A DNA stretch of 64,000 nt from NCBI GenBank assembly GCA_037893245.1, contig JBAIAA010000106.1:1178001-1242000 (forward strand). The letters are read 5' to 3'. Below the pieces are notes generated by a model. The model searched no databases and had not been told where the DNA came from. It saw only the letters and a list, made by a program, of their open reading frames with translations. Shown piece after piece: positions 44,254 through 55,512 of this stretch. Origin of the DNA: Crossaster papposus. Its lineage: Eukaryota; Echinodermata; Asteroidea; Velatida; Solasteridae. Every line of letters starts with the position of its first letter. Positions within the stretch are counted from its first letter, which is position 1. The position numbers were made by a program, and so were the translations under genes.

Positions 44254-44799
44254 TGCTACAAAATCTCCTAATGAATTGGCAGCAGTGGCAGAATTCTCAC
44301 GCCTTGAAATAACCGTTCGCCTTGAAATAACTGTTCGCCTTGGCTTATGTTTTCCTTGCTTTGTCGCTGGATTTCTATGCTATGCGAATAAAAATGAGAT
44401 TATTATTCAGTACTTGGTAATGAAGGTTCATGTGTAATAATACACAGATAAAGAGTAGGATACAGTGAACTTTGACCTCATCAATCCGAGGACGAATTGC
44501 AGACACGGAGATACGGTCATACAGAATATAGGACTGGTAAGTGAACCAAAAACGTTGTTTAGACGACCAGTCGTATAAACACGTCGTATGATAATGTGTG
44601 ACCACTTCTCCGAAACTGCAGAGCCTGTCTTACTTGGGTGACTTTTTAGGCGACATCTGCGACCGTCAGTTGTAGCAGGACGCCGAAAAGTAGGCAGGAC
44701 GCCGAAAAGTAGGCGGCTGGATTCCCCCAACGACAAAGTCTGCAACAACCTACCACCTAGTTGATGGCAAGCTACTAAGAACCGACGACCAAATCATCG
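44254..44799. other. DNAJC17 intron 8, no other feature
   Basis: Contains a short direct repeat AGGACGCCGAAAAGTAGGC (two copies near 44677-44713). No exon. Confidence 0.4.
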
Positions 44800-45560
44800 C
44801 GACAAAGGACGACCACCTACAATCACACAGCCGTACACCTAAGTCAACCTATGTCAACCTATGTCAACATATGTCCACCTGCAACAATCTAAAACAAACT
44901 ACGACCCTGTCAAAGACAACTGAAGACAATGCCTGTCACTACTTGACTTCTCTTGACACCAGTACCTGTCGCCGGTTGATGTAGGCTGAAGTTGGTAGTC
45001 GCCAATAGAAGGCAAGCTATGCTTATTGGCGTCAAACCCACTGTTGGTATAGGTTGATGTAGGCTGACATTGGTAGTCGCCAATGGAATTCACTGAGGTC
45101 AGCACCGGCAACAACCTACATCACCTGGCAACAACCTACATCACCTTGCGACAACCTACGACAGTACCTACGTTACTAGAAGGCAAGCTACGCTTATTTG
45201 AGAGGTTTCGCATACGAACGGATACGCGTACATTTAGCTATCCGTATGCGTTTTATACCTACGTGTAGCGAGCGAGATATCCGTGCCTTGTACACGGTTA
45301 GCGGGTAGTGAGAAACTGTGACGTCATAAGTCCGCGAAAATTGGTGACGTATCCGTTAAGCTAACCGTATCCGTTCGCAGGCGAAACCTCTCTACTGTTG
45401 TCAAACAACCCACTGCTGGTGTAGGTTGATGTAGGCTGACAATAGTAGTCGCCAATGGAATTCACTGAGGTCAGCACCGGCAACAACCTACATCACCTGG
45501 CAACAACCTACGACAGTACCTACGTTACTAGAAGGCAAGCTACATTCATGGGTGTCAAAC
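44800..45560. repeat. CAACCTAC-rich repeats with a ~135-bp duplicated block
   Basis: The block GGTTGATGTAGGCTGACA..., TAGTCGCCAATGGAATTCAC, AGCACCGGCAACAACCTACA ... GAAGGCAAGCTAC occurs at about 45051-45191 and again at about 45424-45542. A partial copy lies near 44975-45015. Short CAACCTA(T/C) repeats precede it. The copies are separated by a small MITE. Confidence 0.8.
45200..45392. mobile_element. 193-bp MITE
   Basis: Ends GAGAGGTTTCGCATACGAAC and GTTCGCAGGCGAAACCTCTC are inverted, with further internal pairing (GGATACG / CGTATCC). No coding sequence. Lies between two copies of the CAACCTAC block. Confidence 0.8.
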
Positions 45561-45799
45561 CCACAGTCGCCAAAAATTTGTGAACATTTTAAAAATCCCG
45601 CAGCGACCAGAAAGAGTCTACGACTATACAGGCAGACCGGACCATACAGGTGAAACCCTGACGACAATGTAGCGACAGCCTGGTTGCCTGCAATCGCCTA
45701 ACAAAATTGCCGAAGTGGGACAGGGTCTTAACTTTTTTAACTTTCACGCTAACCCCGAAAGATAGCAGTAAAAAAAAAACAGCTTATAACTTTACTTAC

Positions 45800-45880
45800 T
45801 GCAGCCCTTGATGAGCCAAACTCCACAACAGCACTCCCTTTCTTTTTGCTTGACATGAGCAAATTCGTAAGTGGGCCGTA
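45800..45880 (-). CDS. DNAJC17: DNAJC17, exon 8 (RRM core)
   Basis: Residues 191-217: YGPLTNLLMSSKKKGSAVVE then FGSSRAA. This is the RRM segment containing the RNP-1-like strand (human YGEVLNLVLSSKKPGTAVVE). 81 bp, phase 0 at both ends, acceptor TTCCAG, donor GCA|GTAAGT. Confidence 0.95.
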
Positions 45881-46558
45881 CTGGAATTAAATCAATAACC
45901 AGAAAAATAGTCATGGGGATATTAAGGCAAAATATAATCAACAACAAATGGTGCTGCATCCAAAACAATTTTTTTTTTTTTTTTCGCAATTTTGTTTAAC
46001 CCTTCCTCTATGAAGGCAATTAACTGTATAGCAGACGTGTATGCCAAATTACTCCAGCTGCACTACATTAGATAATTTTTTGCATGTGCAATGAAGAGCA
46101 CTAATGTAGTTAACAAATAGACATAGGTGTATATGGCTTTTCTTACACAGTGTAATACACCGTGGCCTCATAGCATGACCCATATGATTGACCATGTAAA
46201 AAAGATGGAGCTTTTTTAAGGTGACTTTTGAAGTGCATTTGAGTGTAAACAAGAGGAAGGATTAACTGACGAAAATCATTTTCACATCCATACAAACTTT
46301 TTACCCAATCACAATTTTTTTTTTTGCAGTCCTTCGAAGCATAGTGTGCAGAGTCTAATTATTCAGTCTTATTATTCATATAATGCAACGCTCCATAATT
46401 TGTGATCAAATCTATATAAATCTGTCAAGCCTTGTGTTTGTTACAAAATGCCCTCATCCTCCTGTTTTTCTAAAAAGTTAGGACGAGACACTTTTTTCAA
46501 TTTGGCCTAAAACCATTTGACAAAGAAATCTTTCAGAAAAGGAAGTCATATAAGTTAA
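45881..46558. other. DNAJC17 intron 7, distal part
   Basis: No exon. A poly-T run lies near 45968-45984. Confidence 0.4.
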
Positions 46559-46765
46559 CCAGTTCGTGTCGGATGCCGTGTAAACACACAAAGTTTTGCC
46601 AGAATTCAAAACAGATGATGGATATTACACGTAGCGAGCAAGAACGGAAATAACAGGGTGTGCTACCCACAGATGCCGGCCTAAACCCGTCTCGGATTGA
46701 GGTTCGTGAAAAACAATTCCACGTCTGGGCCCGGTCAATGTAAAAAAAATCCCAGCACAAACTGG
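46559..46765. mobile_element. MITE family B, copy 5
   Basis: Exact TTAA on both sides (46555-46558, 46766-46769), ends CCAGTTCGTGTCGGATG and AGCACAAACTGG. Diverged internally. In DNAJC17 intron 7. Confidence 0.85.
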
Positions 46766-46913
46766 TTAAATATTACAGCTCTAAAATTTAATAACTTGTA
46801 AGTTAATCCCCAAATATGAAAAGAGTGAACACACACACATTGCCAATAGGCATCACTGTCTAGTTTACATTATGCCAGTACTGTGTAATCTTTTCCAGCA
46901 ATATATTGGTTAC

Positions 46914-47011
46914 CTTTTGGAGGATTCTGCATAGGACATCATAGCTGTAGCCTCCATTTGTCTCGTCAGATTTCTTGCTCTTCCACTTAATTTTAAGTCG
47001 GGGAGGGTTCG
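46914..47011 (-). CDS. DNAJC17: DNAJC17, exon 7 (start of RRM)
   Basis: Residues 158-190: the first two bases complete an alanine codon, then NPPRLKIKWKSKKSDETNGG and YSYDVLCRILQK (human PKLKLKWKCKKEDESKGG, YSKDVLLRLLQK). Acceptor TCTAAAG is preceded by a pyrimidine-rich tract. Donor AAG|GTAACC, phase 0. Confidence 0.95.
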
Positions 47012-47283
47012 CTTTAGAAAGAAAAACAAATTATCAAAATGTTATTTCTTCCACAAACAACTCATTATGCAACAATTTATTCACAGCTTGACAGTGCTGT
47101 AGTTAAAACCTTATGTCTAACACAAGTTTCTCGTTCAAGTCCTGTTCACAAGTCCAGTTACAAATTAAAAGCGTGGAACAACAACAACGACTAGCTTGTA
47201 ACTTGAATTGAGACTTGTAAGGACTTGTGATGAGCGTGACTGCAACACAGACAAGGCAAACAAACTGTCTCTGTACAACATTA
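47012..47283. other. DNAJC17 intron 6 spacer
   Basis: No exon or element identified. Confidence 0.4.
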
Positions 47284-48000
47284 CAATAATAATAAAAAAC
47301 TTGTGCTTATATAGCGCATTACGTCAAGGAGAATGGACGAGGAACTGTAGATTCGTGCAAATAATGGACGAGGCGAAGCCGAGTCCATTATTTGCACGAA
47401 TCTACAGTTCCGAGTCTACCTGTATTCTCCGACTTAATCTATTTTTGGTTAACAACAAAGGTTTGTTCAAATAAGATTCCTGGCTTCCGCAATCCCCACG
47501 TTTGTGAATGAGTGTAGATTGGTGAAGTTACCCATGCGTACATGTATATTTAGTCGATGTACATGTACAACGAATGGAAGGCATCAGTAGTTCGGTTCGT
47601 GTCTCCTCGATGTGGCACCTCGCTCACAACAAAAACTGACGATTCGTAACGAATCTACAGTTTGCTGTAGATTCTTCACGAATCAACAGTTTGCTGTAGA
47701 TTTGTAAAAATAATCTACACTTTTAAACAATAGATGACGTCACAGAAATAGATTAAATCGTATTAACGATCTCAAAGCGCTTTACAATTATTACCCCGTT
47801 CATCAGGCCCTGGACCACGCGGCAGCTGTTTATAGGCGCTCATTCGGCCTGGACCCTCACAGGTACACATTTATACTCCTGGGTGGAGAGAGGCAATTGT
47901 AGTTAAGTGTCTTGCCCAAGGGCACAAACACCATGTTCCTAGCAGGGTTCGAACCCACGCACCATTGTACATTAGTCGAACACTGTAACCATTATGTTGT
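47284..48000 (-). mobile_element. tRNA-derived SINE interrupted by a hairpin-bearing insert
   Basis: Right part (about 47759-47990) is a minus-strand SINE: a tRNA-like head with GGGTTCGAACCC (B box), body with TTGGGCAAGACACTTAAC, and a region with AAAGCGCTTTGAGAT. The left part (47284-47322) is the matching tail GCGCTATATAAGC and (ATT)n. Between them, about 47323-47758, is inserted sequence carrying a long hairpin and TCTACAGTTTGCTGTAGA motifs. Confidence 0.7.
47328..47430. repeat. long hairpin 4 of the CGAG-GAA-CGAG apex type
   Basis: GGAACTGTAGATTCGTGCAA and ATAATGGAC pair with their complements on the right; outer GGAGAAT pairs with ATTCTCC. The apex is ACGAGGCGAAGCCGAGT. It lies inside the insert that splits the SINE. 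Confidence 0.9.
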
Positions 48001-48004
48001 ATAT

Positions 48005-49434
48005 GAGGGGTGATTGATAAGTTCATGACCTATTAGGTAGAAAGAGATGAACTACCATGTTTTCACTGAATTTGCATACAGTTCAACTTGTAGAATGCTT
48101 ACACAGAAAGTTTAGAGGGGAAGTATACCTTTCGCAACTATCCAAAAAGTAACCAACCAAATTAGTTTTTAAAACTTACTCGATGTATTAAATGTATCAT
48201 GACTCTAAATTCCTTGTAAAATTATTGCTTCTGGCATGCTGTCATTTAAAAGAAAATAATGAAAAAAGTCAAAAACTGCATCTCAGAGAAGCATTTTGGG
48301 AATTTTTATTAGTAGTTGGGTCAAAATCAAAATCTTAGAATGTTGTTTTGTCGAAATATATAGCTTTCACACCGCTAAAACTATGCCTGGATAGTTGCTA
48401 AGCACCATTCTTAAGATTTTAAGAATTTTTGCAGATTCGCAAACAATAAAAATGTGCAACTGACAAGTGGTATGTACAAAACTTTAAAAAGGGGCACATT
48501 ATCACTAGGGCCTAATACATGTATGCTGACAAGAAGGGTGCTCATACACAAGGACAATGCTCCGAATCCACACGTCCACAGTGGCCATGGCTACCATTCA
48601 GAACTCTATTCTCCTGATGTGGCACCCTCTGACCTTTTTCTGAAGTTGAAATAGAAGATCGGTGGTTGCTAATTTGCCTTAGATGACGTCATTGATACTG
48701 TGGACCACTTCCTGGGAGCCCAAGATGACGTCTTCTACATTATACTTTTTTATATTTTTATGCAAACAAAATATAACGGAATGCCACACGTAGGATGTGT
48801 AACCAACATAGATAATATAGGTATGATTTAAAAGATACAGCTGTCCACTTTCAAATGAGACATCAATAGTTTGACTGGGTTATGAGTAATTTTCCCAGAG
48901 AGGTCAAATTTACCATGGGATCAAGTTTTTCAATTATTGTTTGTGCAAGTGTAGACTTGAAATTGTCGTTGTCCATGCTGGCGCCACCAAAATGAATCAG
49001 CGCTGAGCCACCATGCCTGCCGCCATCAGCGCTGGTTCATTTCGGTGGCGCCTGCACGAACAAAGATGACAGTGTCTAACGACTTGATTTCCAGTCTACA
49101 CTTGCACAGTATGCAAACAAAACTTTAGAAACTTGGTCCCATGATCAATTTGACCTCTTGGAAAATTACTCATAACTCTGTGAAAAGTTTAATGTCTCAT
49201 TTAAAAGTGGTAAGGTGTATCTTTCAAACCATATTTATATTATCTATGAATACACATCCTACATGTGGCATTTCTTATTTGTTTTTGTTTTGCATTATTT
49301 TAGACACCCAGTATAGAAGGTATTTGTATGCTCCGTGACCGCCAAGTCTGTTAATGTACATGTACAATGTATGTACTATGTTTGATTTTCTGAATCATTT
49401 TACCTTAGGCTGCAAACTTATGAATCACCCTTCG
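48005..49434 (+). mobile_element. mariner element, decayed, with a foldback insert
   Basis: GAGGGGTGATTGATAAGTTC at the left and GAATCACCCTTCG at the right (with CTTAT before it) are mariner-type inverted ends. Between them a plus-strand frame gives HKDNAPNPH and YSPDVAPSDLFLKLK (about 48547-48651), the conserved (H)DNAP and YSPDLAPSD motifs around the third catalytic residue. DVIDTVDHFLGAQDDVFY follows in another frame. The first two thirds of the transposase are unrecognisable. The sequence from 48779 to 49272 is a separate insert. Confidence 0.75.
48779..49272. mobile_element. ~490-bp foldback element
   Basis: The arm AATGCCACACGTAGGATGTG ... GTCAAATTTACCATGGGATC ... GTGCAAGTGTAGAC is mirrored over about 200 bp, ending CACATCCTACATGTGGCATT. 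At the centre, GGCGCCACCAAAATGAATCA and GCGCTG pair with their complements. No coding sequence. It lies within the mariner remnant in DNAJC17 intron 6. Confidence 0.85.
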
Positions 49435-49457
49435 TTCACGGATTTCCCCCAACTTAA

Positions 49458-50011
49458 AGTTAGGATCACCATTGGTAATTGCTTGAATTATCATGAATGG
49501 GTGCATTTATTGGGTTGTTTTTATAGTAAATATCGTTTTACTGACCTGTCCAAAGTTTTACAATCATGGATGCTGAGAAAAGCAAGAAAAACGTCGTTCG
49601 TTTTCAACCGGCGTCGGGCAGTGGTTCTAATGTTATTGTTTTTTATAATATTCAATTTTTCGGAACAAATACAGGTATATCTTGCGCAATCATTATTTAC
49701 TTTCAAATATGTAAGATATTTCTTAACCAGTTCGCGCCGGATGACGTATATAAACGCAAAAATTTCCCCAAATTCAAAACGGATGACGCATAAACACGCC
49801 AAGTTCAAGTTCGGAAATGTATGTCAGCAGCGCGCAAGGCCGGAAACGCGTGGGTGTGCTTCCCGGCACTATCAGCCTGAACACGCTTCGGATCGAGTTT
49901 CGTTAAAAATAATCCCGCCCGTCGGCTCGGCGATGTTAAAATAATCCCGGCGCGAACTGGTTAATAATTAATAATAATTTATTTGATATCTGCAAATGGT
50001 GTATCCTACCT
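49458..50011 (+). mobile_element. MITE family A, full-length, split by a family B copy
   Basis: TTAA at 49454-49457, then AGTTAGGATCACCATTGGT; right end GGTGTATCCTACCT followed by TTAA (50012-50015). The element is cut at AAGATATTTC/TTAA by the family B copy. Confidence 0.9.
49727..49960. mobile_element. MITE family B, copy 6, nested in family A
   Basis: Exact TTAA duplication on both sides (49723-49726, 49961-49964), ends CCAGTTCGCGCCGGATGACG and CCCGGCGCGAACTGG. Uninterrupted family A copies read ATTTCTTAATAATT at the same place, which gives the empty site. Confidence 0.95.
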
Positions 50012-50015
50012 TTAA

Positions 50016-50513
50016 AGGGAAACCCCACCCATAGTTTATATTTGCATAATGTTAAAGAGTGTCAATAGCCATTGTGACTTGATTTTTATTTCATTTGTAT
50101 CGGTTTTGTTAATCATATAAAACAGAAATGTTCTTGCACTGCGCTTACCGTCATGCGAGCTGCCATTTTGTTCTGGTTTATCGGTACAACCGAGATATTG
50201 TGACGTAGTGTCTGCACCATCAGTACTCGAAGCCTGATCGATAGCGGCCCTGCACGCGCAAGGAATGCAAGTGAACGGCATAGTGTATACGTAATGTGTA
50301 CTGTACATGCGAAAGCATAATTACTAGCCATAATTACTAGCTCACAGATTTTCTATTCTTCTCAGAAAAAAGATAAGTAAAACTAACAACCAAATTTAAA
50401 TACTCTCTGGGCATGTACTTATGTACCTTTCAGCCAAGTTTGAGACAAAAAACAGAGGTACACGTTCTGGGCAAAATAACTACATGTACATGGTCTTGTC
50501 ATACAGGACCAAC
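50016..50513. other. DNAJC17 intron 6, proximal part
   Basis: No exon or complete element recognised. Confidence 0.4.
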
Positions 50514-50616
50514 CTTCCTCCTGATGAGCCCGGCTGTCTTCCCTCTGCAGTTCCTCCTTCAAGAGTCTCTGCTCCTCAGCTAAGATATGAGAACCTTCTT
50601 CCTGCAGCCTCTTGAT
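50514..50616 (-). CDS. DNAJC17: DNAJC17, exon 6 (coiled-coil region)
   Basis: Residues 124-157 plus one base: IKRLQEEGSHILAEEQRLLK then EELQREDSRAHQEE (human [20 protein letters not shown]). This is the charged helical linker between the J domain and RRM. Acceptor TTTATTAG, donor G|GTTGGT, phase 1. Confidence 0.93.
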
Positions 50617-52733
50617 CTAATAAACAGGAGTTGAAGTGTGTGAGATATAAGGAAGCTTTGTGTGTCCTGCACTCACAAAACCAGAAACAAGTAGTTTTTG
50701 TGAAACCGAGTTTTTGGTATAGCTGGAAAGAAGACACTTTTAGCTTTAATTTGACACCAATTGTGACAATTTTTTGTTTTAGTTAATATTTATTTTGCTT
50801 TTTCCCAATTTTCTAGGTTCTCAGCTTTAAAATGATGTATCATTTACATATGTACCCCCACCCTATCTCCCATGGGGGAAGGATTTAGTGATAAAACCCC
50901 GACAACCTAATTATGAGATAAACAGCTGAAGTTCAGAAAAGCGTATTATTTCTATACACAATTATTTCACAAAATCGCCCAAAAAAAACTACTACACTTC
51001 TCGTTGACGAATTATCTTTAAATCTGGGGAGATTGTAGATTAATAGCTCGTGATTCAGAAAAACCCAAAACCTCAATATGGTCAAATCCACCAAAATGAC
51101 TTTACAGGTACATTGTAAAAAAGCACATTGTGTGGTTTCGTTAGAACAGGCCACAATAATTGTTGCACGTACATGTACAATGTATACTCTGAATCTATAT
51201 TATTGCGGCAACTCTATTATCGTGGTATTGTAAAGTTCTTTTTGTGTGGCTCTTACTCCCTTGCGTGGCCTTTTCAAACCAGTTCATCAGTAAATAAGGA
51301 CTTACTGCCTCGTTGAATATAAAGGAAGAATACAAAATGTAGCATCTTTTTGTAACTTTTATTGGATTTTTATCAAAGTTTCGTATTTTCATTAACTTGC
51401 AAATATTCTCTCACCATATCTGCCATAGGAAAAGTCTATCTTTTAAATTAACTTTTAATGGTGCTTTGTGCATGAAAGTTTTGTTTTTATGCGTCCCATT
51501 CCATAGTCTTTGCAAAAGACCACTGTATTCTTCAGTGCGCCCGCTGACGACACGATTAATCCAGCTTTCTAACTCACACAGTGGTCTTTGCAAACTCGTT
51601 TAAATATGGCGTGACCTTTTCATGCTAATTTAAATATGCACAGCGTCTTCACACAGTCAACTACCATTCAGCAGTTGCGTGGGCCTGCGTTGCATATTTA
51701 ATTAGCGCTGCTTCACAAAAGAATTGAGTGAAAAGCCTGCGGAGAAATAAGAAAAAAGATAAACCGCTGCATCGAATTTGCAAAGACAAATGTGTGAGTT
51801 AGGGAGCTGGTCTATAATCATGTTGTTAGTGCGGCAGGCGCGCGCACTGCATGAAAACAATACGCAATGTACAGCATTAAAAAATTGAATACAGTCGTCT
51901 TTGGCAATGTCTACTTATTCCACTGCTTTAAAATTCAAATAAAGACCAGCGTGAAAACAATATTAACAACACACCCTATAAAACGCACTACGCACTACAT
52001 CAATCAGTAGACTTGTCTCAGTGATTTTTTCCCCACTTTTGGGGGCCGGGTGTTGGAAAGCATCATGTGGTTCTAATTTTCTCAAATTAATTTCAACTTT
52101 ATATTGCGATTAATAGTCTTTATACATCTACATTGGGTGTGTAGTGATACAATGATTCTGAATATTAAAAAATAAGAGCTCTAATGTGCATTTGTATATA
52201 CATATGCAAATATATGTAAATAAGACTTTTTCCTGACAAAACAAATCTTTAAAAAATCATAACTTACAAAGTTTGAGAGCGCCCATCACAACGTTTTCAA
52301 AGATTGTTGCTAATTAACATCATAAACTAACTTTAGATTTTTTTTCTTCAAAATTTAAAGCCAATACATTTTTATAATTCAAGTTCTAAGGTCTTTTTGT
52401 TATGTATTTTCTCTATGCTTCATGCCATGATTTAGATTTTACTACATGAAATGGTAACCATTTTGTTGGCCTTGGTTCTATTCTTTTAGAGATGCATGTA
52501 GGCAGTTGAAGTTTGGAGGTCATACTAATTAGTCCAAAGTTCACAGACCCGTATCTCAAAAACTAACAAGCCAAAATAACCCCATCAGTTCTGGGGGTTT
52601 CTTACATAGGCCAATCATAGGAAATATCATTTCAATCTGTGAGGGTCAGGTCTGAAGGGGGCGAATTGACACAGAATGACCCAAACAAAAAGGCATTCAC
52701 ATGTATACATAAAAAATGCCCTGAAAATGTGTA
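50617..52733. other. DNAJC17 intron 5, no exon
   Basis: AT-rich intron sequence. Short shadow ORFs only; no transposon end was identified with confidence. Confidence 0.4.
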
Positions 52734-53133
52734 CACTGAACAACAAAATAAACGCCCACAAAAATATAAACGCCCCCAAAATGGTTATTTGTCTTGATTT
52801 GTAAACAACATTTGTGTCCATCTCTGCCAGTGAGGAATTGCTCAGTGATGCAGTGATTCCACCCACAACACAGATGTGGCATGTCTAGACGCTGCTCAAA
52901 CAGGGTGACCAGTACTCAGACACTCCTTATACTGGGGACAATAAAAGGCCACCTCAAAATGTCAAATTTCATCAGAAGTCGCCATGCCACAGATGTCGCA
53001 ATTAAGTCATGCGGGAATGTGCCATAGGCATGCTGAATGCAGGGATGGACACAAATGTTGTTTACAAATCAAGACAAATAACAATTTTTGTGGGCGTTTA
53101 TATTTTTGTGGGCGTTTATATTCTTGTTCAGTG
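52734..53133. mobile_element. 400-bp Tc1/mariner-type MITE abutting a splice donor
   Basis: Inverted ends CACTGAACAA ... TTGTTCAGTG are bordered by TA (52732-52733, 53134-53135). The inverted arms are about 100 bp and include ATAAACGCCCACAAAAATAT, TTGTCTTGATTTGTAAACAA and ATTTGTGTCCATC. No coding sequence. Its right end is about 20 bp from the donor of DNAJC17 exon 5. Confidence 0.88.
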
Positions 53134-53158
53134 TACGTGCATTCATCTGAATTACCAC

Positions 53159-53238
53159 TTCCTGAAGTTGCCGCGCTGCATCTTTGCTTTTGGCCCCATC
53201 TTGCTCATCTCGAAATGCTGCTTCTCTTGCCTCAAGAT
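53159..53238 (-). CDS. DNAJC17: DNAJC17, exon 5
   Basis: Residues 97-123: the first two bases complete an aspartate codon, then LEAREAAFRDEQDGAKSKDA and ARQLQE (human DLEARERQAQAQ...). Acceptor TTTTTTGCAG. Two in-frame donors three bases apart are possible: GAA|GTGGTA (end 53159, used here because LQE-IKRL matches human QE-IERL) or GTG|GTAATT (end 53156, adding a valine). Confidence 0.88.
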
Positions 53239-53715
53239 CTGCAAAAAACAGTTATCAATGGTAAAATTAACATCAAGCTTTGATCACTTTTTTGTTTTGA
53301 AGGGCAATAAAGGCCGTGGTTGAAATTAGCCTGGAATGCAAAGCTGTGCATATGTTATGTTTATATCGGGCTCCGCGCATCGTCGCTACCCACACCCATG
53401 GCAGCTGGTCCTGAACCACAAGGCAGAGACTCTCACAAGAGGGTCCCAGCGCAACAAACGGAGTAGCACAACCTTAAATAAGACGCGACAAAGTAAACAT
53501 CATATTACCAGGGAGATTAGAACCAGTCCAGAATTCCGTGCGTATGTACATTTAAAATTACTATGAACATCTTCTCCCCTTAAAAATTACTTATTAGTCC
53601 ATTTGGCAGTGAATTTTCCTGGAGTTTCTCCAACCCAGTAAGATTAGAAACTTCCTTTGTTGAGCAACCCCTGAAAATAAACTCCTATTGGTTGTGTCCT
53701 TGAAAACCCTTTGAT
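53239..53715. other. DNAJC17 intron 4, proximal part
   Basis: No exon or element recognised. Confidence 0.4.
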
Positions 53716-54465
53716 CAGGCCTTCATTTTAAAGGAGCGCGATCGCGCTCGCGCTCCTCCGCGCTCCTTAACATTTTTAAGGAGAGCAAAAAAAAGCGCTC
53801 CTTACAATTTAACAAGAGCAACAACAAAAATTTAAAAAAAAAAAAAAAAAATTGTTCATTGATTGTACCACACCAAACCCACACACCTTGCGAGTTAAAA
53901 CTCATTCCTCACCATGGAATCACCTACCTGCAACTGACGAGTGTCATAACAGTAAAGACACGAAAGCATTGCTATTGCTAACACAAGAGAATTTGCGATT
54001 ACAATTCTCTCCTCGCACCCCCAAATAAAATCACATCAGATTTATCTTATACCAACAACGTTCATCTAGTCTTTCGTGTTCGCCCATTCCATTTATTTCG
54101 GACATAACGGGCCTAGACTAATTCGCGCTTAATTAAGCCATACAAGTCACAGAGAGAGAAATGCCACTGGATGGGAAAGCGCCATCATTCTCTTAACCAA
54201 AAGTTGAACTACTAGTGAATGTTGTGTTCCTTTTCTTGAGTATGTGTTTATTAAAGGCATAGACACCTTTGGTTGTCATTTTGAGTAACTACAGATAGTG
54301 TCCAGGGCCTTTAAACTTGCGTTTTGTTAGCGAGAGCAAATCACTCTCCTTAATTCATTGTTTTGATTTAAGGAGAGCGATTTTAAAATCACTCTCCTTA
54401 ATTCACCTTTTGATTTAAGGAGAGCGATGCACAGCTCTCCTCAGATTTATTAAAATGAAGGCCTG
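53716..54465. mobile_element. hAT-like DNA element with AAGGAGAGCG repeats
   Basis: Ends CAGGCCTTCATTTTAA and TTAAAATGAAGGCCTG (one base different) are inverted, with TTTGAT directly outside both (53710-53715, 54466-54471). The interior has several AAGGAGAGCGAT motifs in both orientations near the ends and a poly-A run at 53831-53850. hAT elements usually duplicate 8 bp, so class is tentative. Confidence 0.65.
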
Positions 54466-54471
54466 TTTGAT

Positions 54472-54789
54472 GATAATAATAATAATAATTGGGGAGGCTA
54501 ATCATCCTTTACTCGCAACTAGTGTGCTGAATTGCAAAGGACGCGGCTACAACGTGGTCGATCCACTGCGACGTACATGTAACGGCGCCTATGGCAGGCG
54601 GCCACATCGACTCATAAGTGTTTGATTTTTCCAGAGGGAGGAAAACAAGCGGACCCGGAGAAGAACCTTCGTGGCACAGGAGAAAACCAACGCACAACTC
54701 TACTCACATACGGTCCGGGCCGGGAATCGAACCCGGGCCACATTGGTGAGAGGCGAGCGCTTTACTCACAAGCCACCTACATGTATGTT
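54472..54789 (-). mobile_element. tRNA-derived SINE with (ATT)n tail
   Basis: On the minus strand: GGTGGCTTGTGAGTAAAGCG, CTCTCACCAATGTGG and CCGGGTTCGATTCCCGG, a Glu/Asp-like tRNA head with a good B box. A body follows (TTCTCCTGTGCCACGAAGG, TTTTCCTCCCTCTGGAAAAA), and an (ATT)n tail at about 54472-54490. In DNAJC17 intron 4. Confidence 0.82.
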
Positions 54790-55262
54790 GAGTGATAAGC
54801 AGGGTACAGTTAGGCCTACCCATTGTAATAATTGGGGGTCAAGTCTGTGTAAACCTGAGAAAACTACCTGGCAGAATTAGTCTGATAAACTCTTGGTAAA
54901 CATTGGGATCAATTTTATCACAAAATGGCCTGTTGAGTAATTTTTGTATGGGAGAAGATTAATGCATGTTACCGGTACATGTTGTGCACATGTACCGGTA
55001 CATTGCGTCAGATCTGTCGATTAACGTTACTGCAATATTAATGCAGGCAAACACTTCATGTTCACAGAGTGTGGTAAACTTCTTCGTACTTAAATGAATT
55101 GTGAAGACAGTGGAGAATGGGGGAAAATCTAATGAAAATAATAGCAGGGCAGTGCAAATTGTAGCGGGGCTGCAAACAATTCAGCGGGGCTGCAAACAAT
55201 TTAGCAGGGCCGCATGCCCTGCAAAAACAAACTCGGGGACAATACATGTAGCTCACACTGAC
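54790..55262. other. DNAJC17 intron 4, distal part
   Basis: Contains short direct repeats TTCAGCGGGGCTGCAAACAA near 55160-55205. No exon. Confidence 0.45.
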
Positions 55263-55350
55263 CTTCTTTGACCTTTCTCCTCTTACTGTCGAGGGCTCGA
55301 TTCCGGAGCTCAGTGGCTTTCTTGGCTTTCAAAACCTTGTCATAAGCAGC
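55263..55350 (-). CDS. DNAJC17: DNAJC17, exon 4
   Basis: Residues 68-96 plus one base: AAYDKVLKAKKATELRNRAL then DSKRRKVKE (human [29 protein letters not shown]). It carries the AAYDK end of the J domain and the basic linker. Acceptor ATACAG, donor AAG|GTCAGT, phase 1. Confidence 0.95.
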
Positions 55351-55512
55351 CTGTATTGTGAGGCAAAATGTTTAGAATTAGAAACACAAATTATAATTAA
55401 ATCTGACACCGTTTCAGAAATACAGGCCTACTGCACATCAAATCAGTTTCTGATTCCTGTTTCCAATTGGATACATTTGTTTTTCACAAGAGATACCGGT
55501 ACATGTGACCTG

